Positions 24,819-33,836 are shown, numbered from the stretch's first letter. The stretch is 64,000 nt of DNA from Mesorhizobium jarvisii (GCF_003601985.1 NZ_QZXA01000003.1:496001-560000); one strand, 5' to 3'. The notes: generated by a model not told the origin, from the sequence alone. Program-made: numbers and translations.

Positions 24819-26810
24819 TTACTTGGCGTGCAGGCGGGCTTCCGCCGCCTTGGCCGCCGCCTCGGCGGTGATGCCGAAATGCGGGTAAAGCTGTTCGATC
24901 GTGCCCGAGGCGCCGAAGCCGGTCATGCCGACGAAGATGCCGTCCGAGCCGATGAGATGATCCCAGCCCTGGCGGATGCCGGCTTCGATCGCCATCTTGA
25001 TCGGCGCGTTGCCGATCGTCTTCTTGCGGTAGTCGTCGCTCTGCTTGTCGAACAGTTCGAAGCAAGGCACCGACACGACGCGGGTCGGGTGGCCGTGCTT
25101 CTCGAGCAGGTCGCGGGCGCCGAGCGCGATCTCGACCTCGGAGCCGGTGGCGAAGATCGTCACCGCCGCCTCGCCGCTGGCCGCGGCCAGTTCGTAAGCG
25201 CCCTGGCTGCTGAGGTTCTTGGCCGAATGCTCGGTGCGCACGGTCGGCAGGTTCTGTCGGGTCAGCGCCAGCGTCGACGGCGTCTTTTCGGATTCGAGCG
25301 CGATCTGCCAGCATTCCGCGGTCTCCACCGCGTCGGCGGGGCGGAAGACATTGTGGTTGGGAATGGCGCGCAGGGCCGCCAGGTGCTCGACCGGCTGGTG
25401 GGTCGGGCCGTCTTCGCCCAGACCAATGGAATCATGGGTCATGACGAAGATCGAGCGGATGCCCATCAGCGAGGACAGCCGCATCGACGGGCGGGCATAG
25501 TCGGAGAAGCACATGAAGGTGCCGCCATAGGCGATGAGGCCGCCATGCAGCGTCAGGCCGTTGATGGCCGCCGCCATGCCGTGCTCGCGGATGCCGTAGT
25601 GGACATAGCGCTGGCCGTAATCGTCCGGCGTGATGTTCTTGGTCTGGCTGGTCTTGGTGTTGTTGGAGCCGGTCAGGTCGGCGGAGCCGCCGATGGTCTC
25701 CGGCACGGCGCCGTTGATGACCTCAAGCGCCATTTCCGACGATTTGCGGGTGGCGACCTTCGGCTTGTCGGCCGAGAGCTTCTTCTTGTAGTCGGCGATG
25801 ACGGCGTCGAAATTGGACGGCAGCTTGCCGGCGAGGCGGCGCTCGAACTCGGCCTTCAGCTTCGGCTCTGCCTTGGCGAGACGGCCTTCCCAGTCGGCGC
25901 GCGGCTTGGCACCGGCCTTGCCGGCGGCGCGCCAGGCATCGAGGATGTCGGCCGGAATCTCGAAGGGCGGCGACTCCCAGTTGAAGAACTTGCGCGCGCC
26001 GGCGATCTCGTCGGCACCGAGCGGCGAGCCGTGCGCCTTGTTGGTGCCGGCCTTGGTCGGGGCGCCGAAGCCGATGGTCGTCTTGCAGGCGATCATCGTC
26101 GGCTTGTCGGAATGGCGGGCCGCCTCGATGGCATAGGCGATGGCTTCCGGATCGGTGCCGTCGATATGGCTGGCGTTCCAGCCGGAGGCCTGGAAGCGAG
26201 CGACCTGGTCGGTGTTGTCGGCGAGCGAAACCGGGCCGTCGATCGAGATGTTATTGTTGTCCCAGAAGACGATCAGCTTGTTGAGCTTGAGATGCCCCGC
26301 CAACGCGATGGCTTCCTGGGAAACGCCTTCCATCAGGCAGCCGTCGCCGGCCAGCACATAGGTGTAATGGCTGACCAGGTCGTTGCCGAAGGCAGCGTTC
26401 ATGATGCGCTCGCCGAGCGCGAAGCCGACCGAATTGGCGAGGCCCTGGCCGAGCGGGCCGGTCGTCGTCTCGATGCCGGTGGCGTGGCCGTATTCGGGAT
26501 GGCCGGCGGTCTTGGAGCCGAGTTGGCGGAAGTGCTTGATCTGGTCGAGGGTCATGTCCTCGTAACCGGTCAGATGCAGCAGCGAATAGAGCAGCATCGA
26601 GCCATGGCCCGCCGACAGGATGAAGCGGTCGCGGTCGGGCCAGTGCGGGGCCTTGGGATCGTACTTCAGGAAGCGGGTGAACAGCACCGTGGCAATGTCG
26701 GCGCAGCCCATGGGCAGGCCGGGATGGCCGGAATTGGCCTTCTCGACGGCATCCATGGAGAGAAAGCGGATCGCATTGGCCATCCGGTCATGTTGTTCAC
26801 GCGACGTCAT
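24819..26810 (-). CDS. tkt: Transketolase
   Basis: 663 aa from the ATG at 26810, preceded by GGAGG. Thiamine diphosphate and metal sites: [24 protein letters not shown] and [10 protein letters not shown]; the pyrimidine-domain region holds [17 protein letters not shown]. Full length for a bacterial transketolase. It links the pentose phosphate pathway with triose phosphates and opens the minus-strand cluster tkt, gap, (antiporter), pgk, aldolase. The divergent DUF4164-zapA genes start 262 bases away. Confidence 0.97.
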   Translation of the reverse strand: MTSREQHDRMANAIRFLSMDAVEKANSGHPGLPMGCADIATVLFTRFLKYDPKAPHWPDRDRFILSAGHGSMLLYSLLHLTGYEDMTLDQIKHFRQLGSKTAGHPEYGHATGIETTTGPLGQGLANSVGFALGERIMNAAFGNDLVSHYTYVLAGDGCLMEGVSQEAIALAGHLKLNKLIVFWDNNNISIDGPVSLADNTDQVARFQASGWNASHIDGTDPEAIAYAIEAARHSDKPTMIACKTTIGFGAPTKAGTNKAHGSPLGADEIAGARKFFNWESPPFEIPADILDAWRAAGKAGAKPRADWEGRLAKAEPKLKAEFERRLAGKLPSNFDAVIADYKKKLSADKPKVATRKSSEMALEVINGAVPETIGGSADLTGSNNTKTSQTKNITPDDYGQRYVHYGIREHGMAAAINGLTLHGGLIAYGGTFMCFSDYARPSMRLSSLMGIRSIFVMTHDSIGLGEDGPTHQPVEHLAALRAIPNHNVFRPADAVETAECWQIALESEKTPSTLALTRQNLPTVRTEHSAKNLSSQGAYELAAASGEAAVTIFATGSEVEIALGARDLLEKHGHPTRVVSVPCFELFDKQSDDYRKKTIGNAPIKMAIEAGIRQGWDHLIGSDGIFVGMTGFGASGTIEQLYPHFGITAEAAAKAAEARLHAK

Positions 26811-27072
26811 GGTTCCTCCAAAGGTGGGGGTTTGGGGGCTTGGGAGCGCCCTTGAAAAGGTGCGCGACACATAGCAGGCGCGGGCTTTTAGTCAACAAAT
26901 CGGGCGCAGATTTGCCGGTCTTGTGATGCTGACTGTGGCCCTACATTAGCGTTAGCAGGGGACAGTCGCGAGAGCTTTGTTGACGTTGCCTTCACCCGGT
27001 GCCTAATGTTTCAGGGATAACGCGTTCTGAACGCGAACGATTCGGTGATGGGCAGGGCACAGGACGAAGGCC

Positions 27073-27345
27073 ATGACCGGGGAAACCACACTCAAGGAAG
27101 TCATCGCCAGGCTGGGCAAGGCCATCGAGGGGCTGGAAAACGCCGTCGCGGCCAAGCTGGAGCATGAACGCGATTACTCGGAAGCCGAGGCCGAGGTGCA
27201 GCGGATGAATGCCGACCGCTCCAGGCTGGCGCAGGAACTCGACAATTCCGAAGCGCGCGCCGAACGGCTGGAGGACGCCAACAAGGAAGTATCGCGACGG
27301 CTGGTGACCGCCATGGAAACCATCCGCGCCGTGTTGGACAGATAG
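27073..27345 (+). CDS. DUF4164 coiled-coil protein
   Basis: 90 aa, predicted to be one long coiled coil: LKEVIARLGKAIEGLENAVA, then heptads through AEAEVQRMNADRSRLAQELD and a basic helix. This matches DUF4164, found in rhizobia just before zapA. The stop is 10 bases from the zapA start, so the two are one operon. A role in cell division or as a ZapA partner is inference from context. Confidence 0.8.
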   Translation: MTGETTLKEVIARLGKAIEGLENAVAAKLEHERDYSEAEAEVQRMNADRSRLAQELDNSEARAERLEDANKEVSRRLVTAMETIRAVLDR

Positions 27346-27355
27346 GAGCTGGCCC

Positions 27356-27718
27356 ATGGCACAGGTCACGGTTTCAATCGACGGCAAACAGTATCGGATG
27401 GCCTGCGACGAAGGCCAGGAAGATCATCTGATCGACCTCGCCGAACGCTTCGACCGTTATGTCTCGCATCTGAAGGATTCTTTCGGCGAGATCGGCGACC
27501 AGCGGCTGACCGTCATGGCCGGCATCATGGTGATGGACGAACTCTCGGAACTGCAGAAGCGCGTCAAGGGCATGGAAAGCGAGGTGCTGACCTTGCGCAA
27601 GACGCGCGACGAGGCGCTGACCAAGGCCGACAAGAGCGACAGCGTGCTGACCAACGCGCTTGGTGCGCTGGCGCAGCGGATGGAAGACCTCGCCACGTCG
27701 CTGGCCGTGAAATCCTAG
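27356..27718 (+). CDS. zapA: Cell division protein ZapA
   Basis: 120 aa. The ZapA head VTVSIDGKQYRMACDEGQEDHLIDLAERFD is followed by a helical dimerisation tail. It binds FtsZ filaments and promotes Z-ring bundling in the cytoplasm. AGGAG precedes the ATG by 7 bases. It is downstream of the DUF4164 gene and divergent from tkt. Confidence 0.92.
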   Translation: MAQVTVSIDGKQYRMACDEGQEDHLIDLAERFDRYVSHLKDSFGEIGDQRLTVMAGIMVMDELSELQKRVKGMESEVLTLRKTRDEALTKADKSDSVLTNALGALAQRMEDLATSLAVKS

Positions 27719-27881
27719 ACTTTCGCGACGCCGACAGCGAAATTTCCATATTCCCCCAGAAATGGCGAAAATTTTTCGCGGCCTGCATCACTGCCGGCGA
27801 CCGCACCGTTTTGAAGGTCGCAGATGGAGTGGTAAAAGGGTGGCCGCCCGCCAACGAGCGGCATTCACAGGGGTAGGAACC

Positions 27882-28541
27882 ATGAGCCTTCGTATCAACG
27901 ACATCGCGCCGGATTTCACGGCCGAGACCACGCAGGGGACGATCAGCTTTCACGACTGGATCGGTGACGGTTGGGCAATCCTCTTCAGCCACCCGAAGAA
28001 TTTCACACCGGTCTGCACCACCGAGCTCGGCACGATGGCCGGGCTGGAAGGCGAGTTCAAGAAACGCAACGTCAAGATCATCGGCATCTCCGTCGATCCG
28101 GTTGCGAGCCACGACAAATGGCAGGCCGACATCAAGACGGCGACCGGCCAGACGGTGCACTATCCGCTGATCGGCGACAAGGACCTCAAGGTCGCCAAGC
28201 TCTACGACATGCTGCCCGCCGGCGCCGGTGAGACCTCCGAAGGCCGCACGCCGGCCGACAACGCCACCGTGCGCTCGGTCTATGTCATCGGGCCGGACAA
28301 GAAGATCAAGCTGGTGCTGACCTATCCGATGACCACGGGCCGCAACTTCGACGAGATCCTGCGCGCGGTCGATTCCATGCAGCTCACCGCCAAGCATCAG
28401 GTGGCGACGCCGGCAAACTGGAAGCAGGGTGAGGACGTCATCATCACCGCTGCCGTTTCCAACGAAGATGCGATCAAGCGTTTCGGCGCCTTTGAGACCA
28501 TCCTGCCTTATCTCAGGAAGACCAAACAGCCGTCCGCCTGA
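27882..28541 (+). CDS. 1-Cys peroxiredoxin (Prx6 type)
   Basis: 219 aa from the ATG at 27882 (GTAGGAACC upstream); the frame opens earlier, without a good site. The peroxidatic Cys is in FTPVCTTELG (about residue 45), with the Arg of the active site in DNATVRSVYVIG. The long C-terminal extension (about residues 160-219) is the Prx6 feature, and no resolving Cys is present in the usual place. It reduces peroxides in the cytoplasm. Confidence 0.9.
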   Translation: MSLRINDIAPDFTAETTQGTISFHDWIGDGWAILFSHPKNFTPVCTTELGTMAGLEGEFKKRNVKIIGISVDPVASHDKWQADIKTATGQTVHYPLIGDKDLKVAKLYDMLPAGAGETSEGRTPADNATVRSVYVIGPDKKIKLVLTYPMTTGRNFDEILRAVDSMQLTAKHQVATPANWKQGEDVIITAAVSNEDAIKRFGAFETILPYLRKTKQPSA

Positions 28542-28573
28542 AGCGGACGCCGGAACGGTTTTTGCCTTTTCCG

Positions 28574-28612
28574 CCCTTGCGGGCCAAGTCATGCTTGACT
28601 GGCCCGCAAGGG
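28574..28612. terminator. Perfect 13-bp hairpin between the peroxiredoxin and MBL genes
   Basis: CCCTTGCGGGCCA and TGGCCCGCAAGGG, separated by 13 bases that can pair further (AGTCA/TTGACT). There is no T tract. It starts 33 bases after the peroxiredoxin stop. Confidence 0.6.
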
Positions 28613-28682
28613 TGGACAACCATACTCCTGTTGGAGCCTGGCGGAGAAAAACGTTCCTGCTGGCTGGGTTGGGGAGTTCGGT

Positions 28683-29555
28683 TTGGACTTGGCTTTGGCA
28701 AAACCTGAGGTCAGGGGCTTTTACGACAAGCCGACCGGTGCCATTCAGTATGTCGTCACCGATCCGGCGACAAGGCGATGCGCCATCATCGATCCGATCC
28801 TCGACTTCGACGAGAAATCCGGCGCGACGGGTACGAAGAGCGCGGATGCCCTGCTCGATTTCGTCGGGGAGAACGGGCTGAAGCCCGAGTGGATCCTCGA
28901 CACCCATCCGCATGCCGATCATTTCTCGGCCGCGCACTATCTGAAACGCAAGACCGGGGCGCGGACGGCGATCGGTAACAGGATCGTCGACGTCCAGAAC
29001 CTGTGGAAGGCGATCTACAACTGGCCGGATTTTCCCGCCGACGGTTCGCAGTGGGACAGGCTGTTCAGGGAAGGCGAGACGTTTCGGATCGGCAGCCTAC
29101 CGGTCCATGTGCTGTTCTCGCCGGGACATACGCTGGCCTCGATCACCTATGTGGCTGGCGACGCCGCCTTCGTGCACGACACGCTGTTCATGCCCGACAG
29201 CGGCACGGCGCGAGCTGATTTCCCCGGCGGCAGTGCCGCGCGGCTGTGGCGCTCGATCCAGGACATACTGGCGCTGCCCGATGAGACGCGCGTCTTCGTC
29301 GGCCATGACTATCAGGCCGGTGGCCGCGAGCCCTTGTGGGAGAGCACGGTTGGCCTGCAGAAGGCCAAGAACATCCATCTTGTCGCCGCGCACAGCGAGG
29401 CCGAATTCGTGGCGCTGCGCGAGGCTCGCGACAGAACATTGCCGATGCCGCGGCTGATCCTGCACGCGCTGCAGGTCAACATGAATGGCGGCCGGCTGCC
29501 GGAGCCGGAAGCCAATGGCCGACGGTATCTGAAGTTTCCGCTGGATGCGCTGTGA
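28683..29555 (+). CDS. MBL-fold metallo-hydrolase (GloB/ETHE1-like, Blh type)
   Basis: 290 aa. The metal-binding motif THPHADHF (about residue 77) is complete; further ligands are in SPGHTLASITYV and VFVGHDYQAGGRE. The start DKPTGAIQYVVTDPATRRCA resembles the beta-lactamase-like hydrolases (Blh) that oxidise persulfides in rhizobia and Agrobacterium. The apparent start is TTG behind GGGGAG; no in-frame ATG lies near. A persulfide dioxygenase or glyoxalase II activity is likely. No BigR-type regulator is beside it. Confidence 0.8.
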   Translation: MDLALAKPEVRGFYDKPTGAIQYVVTDPATRRCAIIDPILDFDEKSGATGTKSADALLDFVGENGLKPEWILDTHPHADHFSAAHYLKRKTGARTAIGNRIVDVQNLWKAIYNWPDFPADGSQWDRLFREGETFRIGSLPVHVLFSPGHTLASITYVAGDAAFVHDTLFMPDSGTARADFPGGSAARLWRSIQDILALPDETRVFVGHDYQAGGREPLWESTVGLQKAKNIHLVAAHSEAEFVALREARDRTLPMPRLILHALQVNMNGGRLPEPEANGRRYLKFPLDAL

Positions 29556-29579
29556 AAGTGATGCGCCGCGCGGGTAGTC

Positions 29580-29750
29580 CCTTCTCCCCGTCATTATACG
29601 GGGAGAAGGTGGCGGCAGCCGGATGAGGGGCGGCGCCAACGTCCGTTATGATCGCGCCGCTGGCTCTGTGGCGGTAAACCCGCAATCCCGGCGCTGCCCC
29701 TCATTGTCCTGCCGGACATTTCTCCCCGTATAGTGACGGGGAGAAATGTC
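29580..29750. repeat. Composite rhizobial repeat with two large hairpins
   Basis: Left hairpin CCTTCTCCCCG/CGGGGAGAAGG (29580-29609); right hairpin GACATTTCTCCCCG/CGGGGAGAAATGTC (29715-29750). Between them, GGATGAGGGGCGGCGCC and GGCGCTGCCCCTCAT are also inverted. The unit is a known form of dispersed Mesorhizobium repeat and fills the convergent gap between the MBL gene and rpoH. Confidence 0.75.
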
Positions 29751-29783
29751 GGCCGCGCCGGTTTCGCCAAATCGCTGGCGTCA

Positions 29784-29812
29784 CAAAAAACGGCGTCAGT
29801 TTCCTGACGCCG
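29784..29812 (-). terminator. Terminator of rpoH
   Basis: On the minus strand: CGGCGTCAG-GAAA-CTGACGCCG followed by a T run (TTTTTTG). It lies about 30 bases after the rpoH stop. Confidence 0.9.
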
Positions 29813-29840
29813 CCTTGATGTTTTGTCGCCGAAGCTGGGC

Positions 29841-30752
29841 TTAAGCCGCCGGCTGAGCCTCGATGGTGCGCAGCGCCTGGGTCTGGCGCTTGGCGGCGGC
29901 CTTGACCGCATCCTGCACCTTCTCGAAGGCACGCACCTCGATCTGGCGCACGCGCTCGCGGCTGATGTCGAACTCGGCCGACAGCTCTTCCAGCGTCAGC
30001 GGCTCCTCGGCGAGGCGACGCGCCTCGAAGATGCGCCGCTCGCGCTCGTTGAGCACGGCAAGAGCGCCCGACAGCATGCCGCGCCGGTTTTCCAGCTCGT
30101 CCTGCTCGATCAGCATCTCTTCCTGGCTTTCGTGGTCGTCGACCAGCCAGTCCTGCCATTCGCCGGATTCGCCTTCCGTCGCCCGGATCGGCGCGTTGAG
30201 CGAAGCATCACCGGACAGGCGGCGGTTCATCGACACCACCTCGGCTTCGGAAACGTTCAGCCGCGTGGCGATCTCGGCGATCTGGTCGGGCTTGAGGTCA
30301 CCGTCATCCAGCGCCTGGATCTTGCCCTTCACCTTGCGCAGGTTGAAGAACAGACGCTTCTGGTTGGCGGTCGTGCCCATCTTGACCAGGCTCCACGAGC
30401 GCAGGATATACTCCTGGATCGAGGCCTTGATCCACCACATGGCGTAGGTCGCCAGGCGGAAACCGCGCTCGGGTTCGAATTTCTTGACGGCCTGCATCAG
30501 GCCGACATTGCCTTCCGAGATCACCTCGCCGATCGGCAGGCCGTAGCCGCGATAGCCCATGGCGATCTTGGCGACGAGCCGCAAATGGCTGGTGACGAGC
30601 TTGTGCGCGGCGGACGTGTCTTCATGCTCGGCATAACGCTTGGCGAGCATGTACTCTTCCTGCGGCTGAAGCATGGGAAAGCGGCGAATTTCTTCCAGGT
30701 AGCGGCTGAGGCCGCCTTCGCCGGAAACAATACTAGGTAGTGACTGGGCCAT
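29841..30752 (-). CDS. rpoH: RNA polymerase sigma-32 (heat shock) factor
   Basis: 303 aa. Region 2: EGNVGLMQAVKKFEPERGFR and FRLATYAMWWIKASIQEYIL. The RpoH box NQKRLFFNLRKVK follows, separating it from RpoD and other sigma factors. Region 4 contains LEELSAEFDISRERVRQIEV. It directs transcription of chaperone and protease genes after heat or envelope stress. It has a long leader to its left neighbour rluD (about 210 bases) and its own terminator. Rhizobia often carry two rpoH paralogues; only one is in the window. Confidence 0.95.
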   Translation of the reverse strand: MAQSLPSIVSGEGGLSRYLEEIRRFPMLQPQEEYMLAKRYAEHEDTSAAHKLVTSHLRLVAKIAMGYRGYGLPIGEVISEGNVGLMQAVKKFEPERGFRLATYAMWWIKASIQEYILRSWSLVKMGTTANQKRLFFNLRKVKGKIQALDDGDLKPDQIAEIATRLNVSEAEVVSMNRRLSGDASLNAPIRATEGESGEWQDWLVDDHESQEEMLIEQDELENRRGMLSGALAVLNERERRIFEARRLAEEPLTLEELSAEFDISRERVRQIEVRAFEKVQDAVKAAAKRQTQALRTIEAQPAA

Positions 30753-30965
30753 GATAGCGCCCCCTCTCTATTGGAGTGATGCCCCCGAAACGCGGCGGGC
30801 ATGTGACGCGAACACCAAAGGGCTCGCTCGCGGCATAAGGTCTTATACAGGAACAAAACCAGAAAAGACAGGCATTTGTTCAACACGAAACAGTGTGTCA
30901 CGCTGAAGTGAACAATGCCAGTCAGGTTTTTTGATGGATGGTTTCCAGCTTGTTGATGGCGGGGT

Positions 30966-32021
30966 TTAGAGATTGCGAAAGCCGCTGACGAGTTCCTCCA
31001 TGTCCCCCGGGATCGGCGCCTCGAACCTCACCAGTAGATGGGTATCGGGATGGCGAAATGCAAGGAGCCAGGCATGCAAAGCTTGCCGTGAAAATGCCTT
31101 GACCTGACTTTTCAGGGGTTCCGGCAGCCGGTTGGCCTTGGTGCGGAAGGCCTGGCCGTAGTCGGGGTCGCCGATGACCGGGTGGCCGATATGGGCCATA
31201 TGGACACGGATCTGGTGGGTCCGGCCGGTTTCCAGCCGGCATTCGACCAGGCTGGCGGTGGCGAATTCCTGCTGTTTTTCGCCGAAACGCTCCTGAACGG
31301 CAAAGTGGGTGACGGCATGGCGGGCATCGTCGCGGCCTTCCGGCACCACGGCGCGGCGCACCCGGTCGGCGGCGCGGCCAAGCGGCGCGTCGACCGTTCC
31401 GGTCGGCCGCTGCGGTATGCCCCAGACCAGCGCCAGATAGGCCCGTTCGAGATCGCCGGTCCGGCCGTGATCGGCGAAGGCCTCCGACAGCGCCTTGTGG
31501 GCGCGGTCGGTCTTGGCCACCACCATGACGCCGCTGGTCTCCTTGTCGAGGCGGTGGACGATGCCCGGCCGGCGCACCCCGCCAATGCCAGACAGGCTGT
31601 CGCCGCAGTGATGGATCAGAGCGTTGACCAGCGTGCCGGTCCAGTTGCCGGCGCCGGGGTGCACGACCAGCCCCGCCGGCTTGTTGATGACGATCAGCGC
31701 GTCGTCCTCATAGAGCACCTCGAGCGCGATGGCCTCGCCCTGCGGCGCGGCCGGCTCCGGTTCCGGCATGGCGACCGACACGCTTTCGCCCGCGATCATC
31801 TTGCGCTTGGTCTCGTCGGCCGGCTTGCCGTCGATGCTCACAGCGCCTTGCCTGATCAGCATCTGCACGCGGCTGCGCGACATATCAGGGCCGAGGCTGG
31901 CCGCCAGCCATTGGTCGAGGCGCTGGCCGGCCGCATCCGCGCCCACCACCAGCACCGTCGGTTCGGCCGCGATGAATCGATCCTCTATCAATTCGGGGGC
32001 CTCTTCGTTATGAGCGCTCAT
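30966..32021 (-). CDS. rluD: Ribosomal large-subunit pseudouridine synthase, RluA family (RluD-like)
   Basis: 351 aa from the ATG at 32021. An N-terminal S4 domain (RLDQWLAASLGPDMSRSRVQ) precedes the synthase domain with the catalytic HRLDKETSGVMVVAKTDR and EYLA-type segment. RTHQIRVHMAHIGHPVIGD is the conserved C-terminal loop. It isomerises uridines in helix 69 of 23S rRNA if it is RluD; other RluA members share the pattern. A longer start at 32048 would overlap the start of the divergent gene at 32047. Confidence 0.88.
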   Translation of the reverse strand: MSAHNEEAPELIEDRFIAAEPTVLVVGADAAGQRLDQWLAASLGPDMSRSRVQMLIRQGAVSIDGKPADETKRKMIAGESVSVAMPEPEPAAPQGEAIALEVLYEDDALIVINKPAGLVVHPGAGNWTGTLVNALIHHCGDSLSGIGGVRRPGIVHRLDKETSGVMVVAKTDRAHKALSEAFADHGRTGDLERAYLALVWGIPQRPTGTVDAPLGRAADRVRRAVVPEGRDDARHAVTHFAVQERFGEKQQEFATASLVECRLETGRTHQIRVHMAHIGHPVIGDPDYGQAFRTKANRLPEPLKSQVKAFSRQALHAWLLAFRHPDTHLLVRFEAPIPGDMEELVSGFRNL

Positions 32022-32046
32022 CGAAAACCGTTCCGGAATATTCGCC

Positions 32047-32448
32047 ATGGCCCGGCCCGATGCCGACGAAGACTCTTTTGCTGCCAAAGGCGGGGAAAAG
32101 CCACTCGACCCCGAGGTCGAAAAGATGCGTGGCAAGCTCGTCCGCTTCATGGCCATCAATCTCGGCCTGCTGTTGCTGGCTCTTATGGTGGTGATCGCGG
32201 CGATTGTCTACAAAGCCCGCAAGGCACCGCCGGCAAGCCCGCCGCTGGCCGGTGACATCCAGGTGCCGGCCGACGAGCCGCTCAGCGGCGACATCGTGCT
32301 GCCGGTCGGGGCGAAAGTGGTCAGCCAGTCGCTGTCCGGCAATCGCATCTCCATCGACGCCGAGCTTGCCGACGGCGGCCGTGCGATCTTCGTCTATGAT
32401 ATCGCCGAGCGCCGCCTGATTGGGCAGTTCGCAATTCGCAGCAAATGA
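32047..32448 (+). CDS. Conserved single-pass membrane protein
   Basis: 133 aa. One membrane helix (ITNLGLLLLALMVVIAAIVY region, about residues 37-56) divides a charged cytoplasmic N-terminus from a periplasmic part rich in proline, then a beta-like domain LPVGAKVVSQSLSGNRISID and FVYDIAERRLIGQF. It resembles DUF6476-type proteins found next to rluD in rhizobia. It is divergent from rluD with the two start regions touching. Function unknown. Confidence 0.65.
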   Translation: MARPDADEDSFAAKGGEKPLDPEVEKMRGKLVRFMAINLGLLLLALMVVIAAIVYKARKAPPASPPLAGDIQVPADEPLSGDIVLPVGAKVVSQSLSGNRISIDAELADGGRAIFVYDIAERRLIGQFAIRSK

Positions 32449-32500
32449 CCGGCGGCAATGCAACAAGCAAGTTTGCCGCAGAAATGAACAGGCCTCAGTC

Positions 32501-32908
32501 ATGACAGGCTTCGCCGGACATCGTCGTGTCGCGACCGTGGCGCTGGTCGTCGCCAATTATGACGAGGCGATCGCCTGGTATGTCGGGCGGTTGGGTTTCC
32601 TGCTCCTCGAGGACGTCGATCTCGGCGGCGGCAAGCGCTGGGTCACGGTCGCGCCGGCCAACGGGCAGGGCGCCAGGCTGCTGCTGGCGGAGGCGTCCGA
32701 CGAGGCGCAAAGGAAAAGTATCGGCAACCAGACAGTCGGCCGGGTCTTCCTGTTCCTCGAAACCGACGACTTTGCGCGCGACCATGCGGCGATGCTGGAC
32801 AACGGTGTCGAATTCCGCGAGGCGCCGCGTTTCGAACCCTATGGCACGGTCGCGGTTTTCGCCGATCTGCACGGCAATCTCTGGGACCTGATCGAACCGA
32901 AACGCTAG
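32501..32908 (+). CDS. VOC-family protein (glyoxalase/bleomycin-resistance fold)
   Basis: 135 aa from the ATG at 32501. A single pair of beta-alpha-beta-beta-beta modules: RVATVALVVANYDEAIAWYV and later EFREAPRFEPYGTVAVFADL, with NLWDLIEP as the last metal-ligand strand (Glu). The predicted first metal ligand is not the usual His, so it may bind ligands without catalysis. Substrate unknown; it stands beside the tRNA gene and is not in an operon. Confidence 0.75.
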   Translation: MTGFAGHRRVATVALVVANYDEAIAWYVGRLGFLLLEDVDLGGGKRWVTVAPANGQGARLLLAEASDEAQRKSIGNQTVGRVFLFLETDDFARDHAAMLDNGVEFREAPRFEPYGTVAVFADLHGNLWDLIEPKR

Positions 32909-32998
32909 GCTTGCGGCCAGCTTTTCTTCGATGTGGTAAAGCTGGCCAACCCCAGTTGCTTTTTCCCAGCCGTCAGCCTATATCGCCGGTTCTTGAGC

Positions 32999-33073
32999 GC
33001 GCCCATCGTCTAGCGGTCAGGACACCGCCCTCTCACGGCGGGAACAGGGGTTCGATTCCCCTTGGGCGTACCA
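32999..33073 (+). tRNA. tRNA-Glu (CTC anticodon)
   Basis: 75 bases folding into a full cloverleaf, with CCA encoded. Acceptor GCGCCCA pairs with TGGGCGT (G:U at the first pair). The anticodon stem is CCGCC/GGCGG with loop CTCTCAC, giving CTC. The T arm is CAGGGGTTCGATTCCCC. It is flanked by ordinary genes and no integrase, so it is not an occupied attachment site here. Confidence 0.95.
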
Positions 33074-33276
33074 AGCTTCCTTCTGGCTACATTGGCAACT
33101 TTTATGGCTCGGCTCCCGCCGAGCATGCGCCTGACCGGACGCTGACTGTCAATGGCATCGCTCACCTTGCGCGAGGAAGGTACAGGGATGATGATGACAG
33201 CCCGCAGGCCCAGTCGTATCGATCGACCAAGACCTGCGCCGACTTCCAGGGGCCTGTCAAAATAGATGTTGCCTTC

Positions 33277-33666
33277 ATGATCGACACACCCAAGCGTCAG
33301 GACCCCGATGAGACCAACGAGCGGGGTTTGCAGGCGATTGAGGCGCGTAGAGTTCCCTTGCCCGTCGGCTACCGACAGGGTGTGATCTCCGCGATCACCG
33401 TGTTGCTCGGGTTTTCGCTTCTTTTCCTGCGGTATTGGAATTTCGAAGCTGATGGCGGATGGACGACGGCCTCGATCCTGGCGACGCTGCTGCTCGCGCT
33501 GTCCATCGTCCTCCAACTCGTCGCACTGTGGCGTTCGCTGCTCCCGCGCGACGACGACGAGCCGGTCTATCAGGTCACGCTGCGCTGGTTCCTCGCCTCG
33601 ATCATCGCTCTCCTTGCGGGCGTGCTGCTGGCCGGGCTGATCGCTTCGCACGTCTTCAATTTTTGA
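33277..33666 (+). CDS. Small membrane protein with two helices, unknown function
   Basis: 129 aa from the ATG at 33277; the open frame extends back over the tRNA, but that part is not coding. A charged N-terminus (DTPKRQDPDETNERGLQAIE) precedes several hydrophobic segments: ISAITVLLGFSLLFL, ILATLLLALSIVLQLVALW and WFLASIIALLAGVLLAGLI. I do not recognise a family. It may be a small ion or stress related membrane protein; context gives no clue. Confidence 0.6.
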   Translation: MIDTPKRQDPDETNERGLQAIEARRVPLPVGYRQGVISAITVLLGFSLLFLRYWNFEADGGWTTASILATLLLALSIVLQLVALWRSLLPRDDDEPVYQVTLRWFLASIIALLAGVLLAGLIASHVFNF

Positions 33667-33730
33667 TCGGCGCAATGCCGGGCCGGTCGACCATCGGCTA
33701 TGCGCCGTAAGGTTGTCGTGTCGACTGCAC

Positions 33731-33836
33731 GGAAAAGCCCCGCCGACCGGGAGTCAAGCGGGGCCCTTGGAGTAGCCGCAAAGGGGACTAGCTTCGGACT
33801 ACTCATTGATCCGTAGGATCATCTTCAATGTAGTCC
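33731..33836 (-). ncRNA. Candidate small RNA (two hairpins, terminator-like end)
   Basis: Read on the minus strand, GGACTAC/GTAGTCC encloses TGATCC/GGATCA (33796-33836), followed by GCCCCGC and GCGGGGC (33737-33764) and TTTTCC. That is a compact fold followed by an intrinsic-terminator-like stem. The surrounding interval (33667-34125) has no gene. No promoter consensus was found, so this is only a candidate. Confidence 0.3.

Noticed and set aside
24711-26855. 714-codon open frame antisense to transketolase
   Set aside because: It mirrors the tkt gene in a GC-rich genome, shows low-complexity composition (many Arg, Gly, His) and no family motif.
27719-27881. 6S RNA gene downstream of zapA
   Set aside because: 6S RNA often lies here in alphaproteobacteria and the space fits, but I could not see the long bulged helix or a match to known ends. 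A covariance-model search would decide.
32999-33276. Integration site at tRNA-Glu
   Set aside because: No integrase, no duplicated tRNA 3' end and no mobile genes follow.
32911-33276. Longer start for the membrane protein at 33277
   Set aside because: The upstream frame runs through the tRNA gene.
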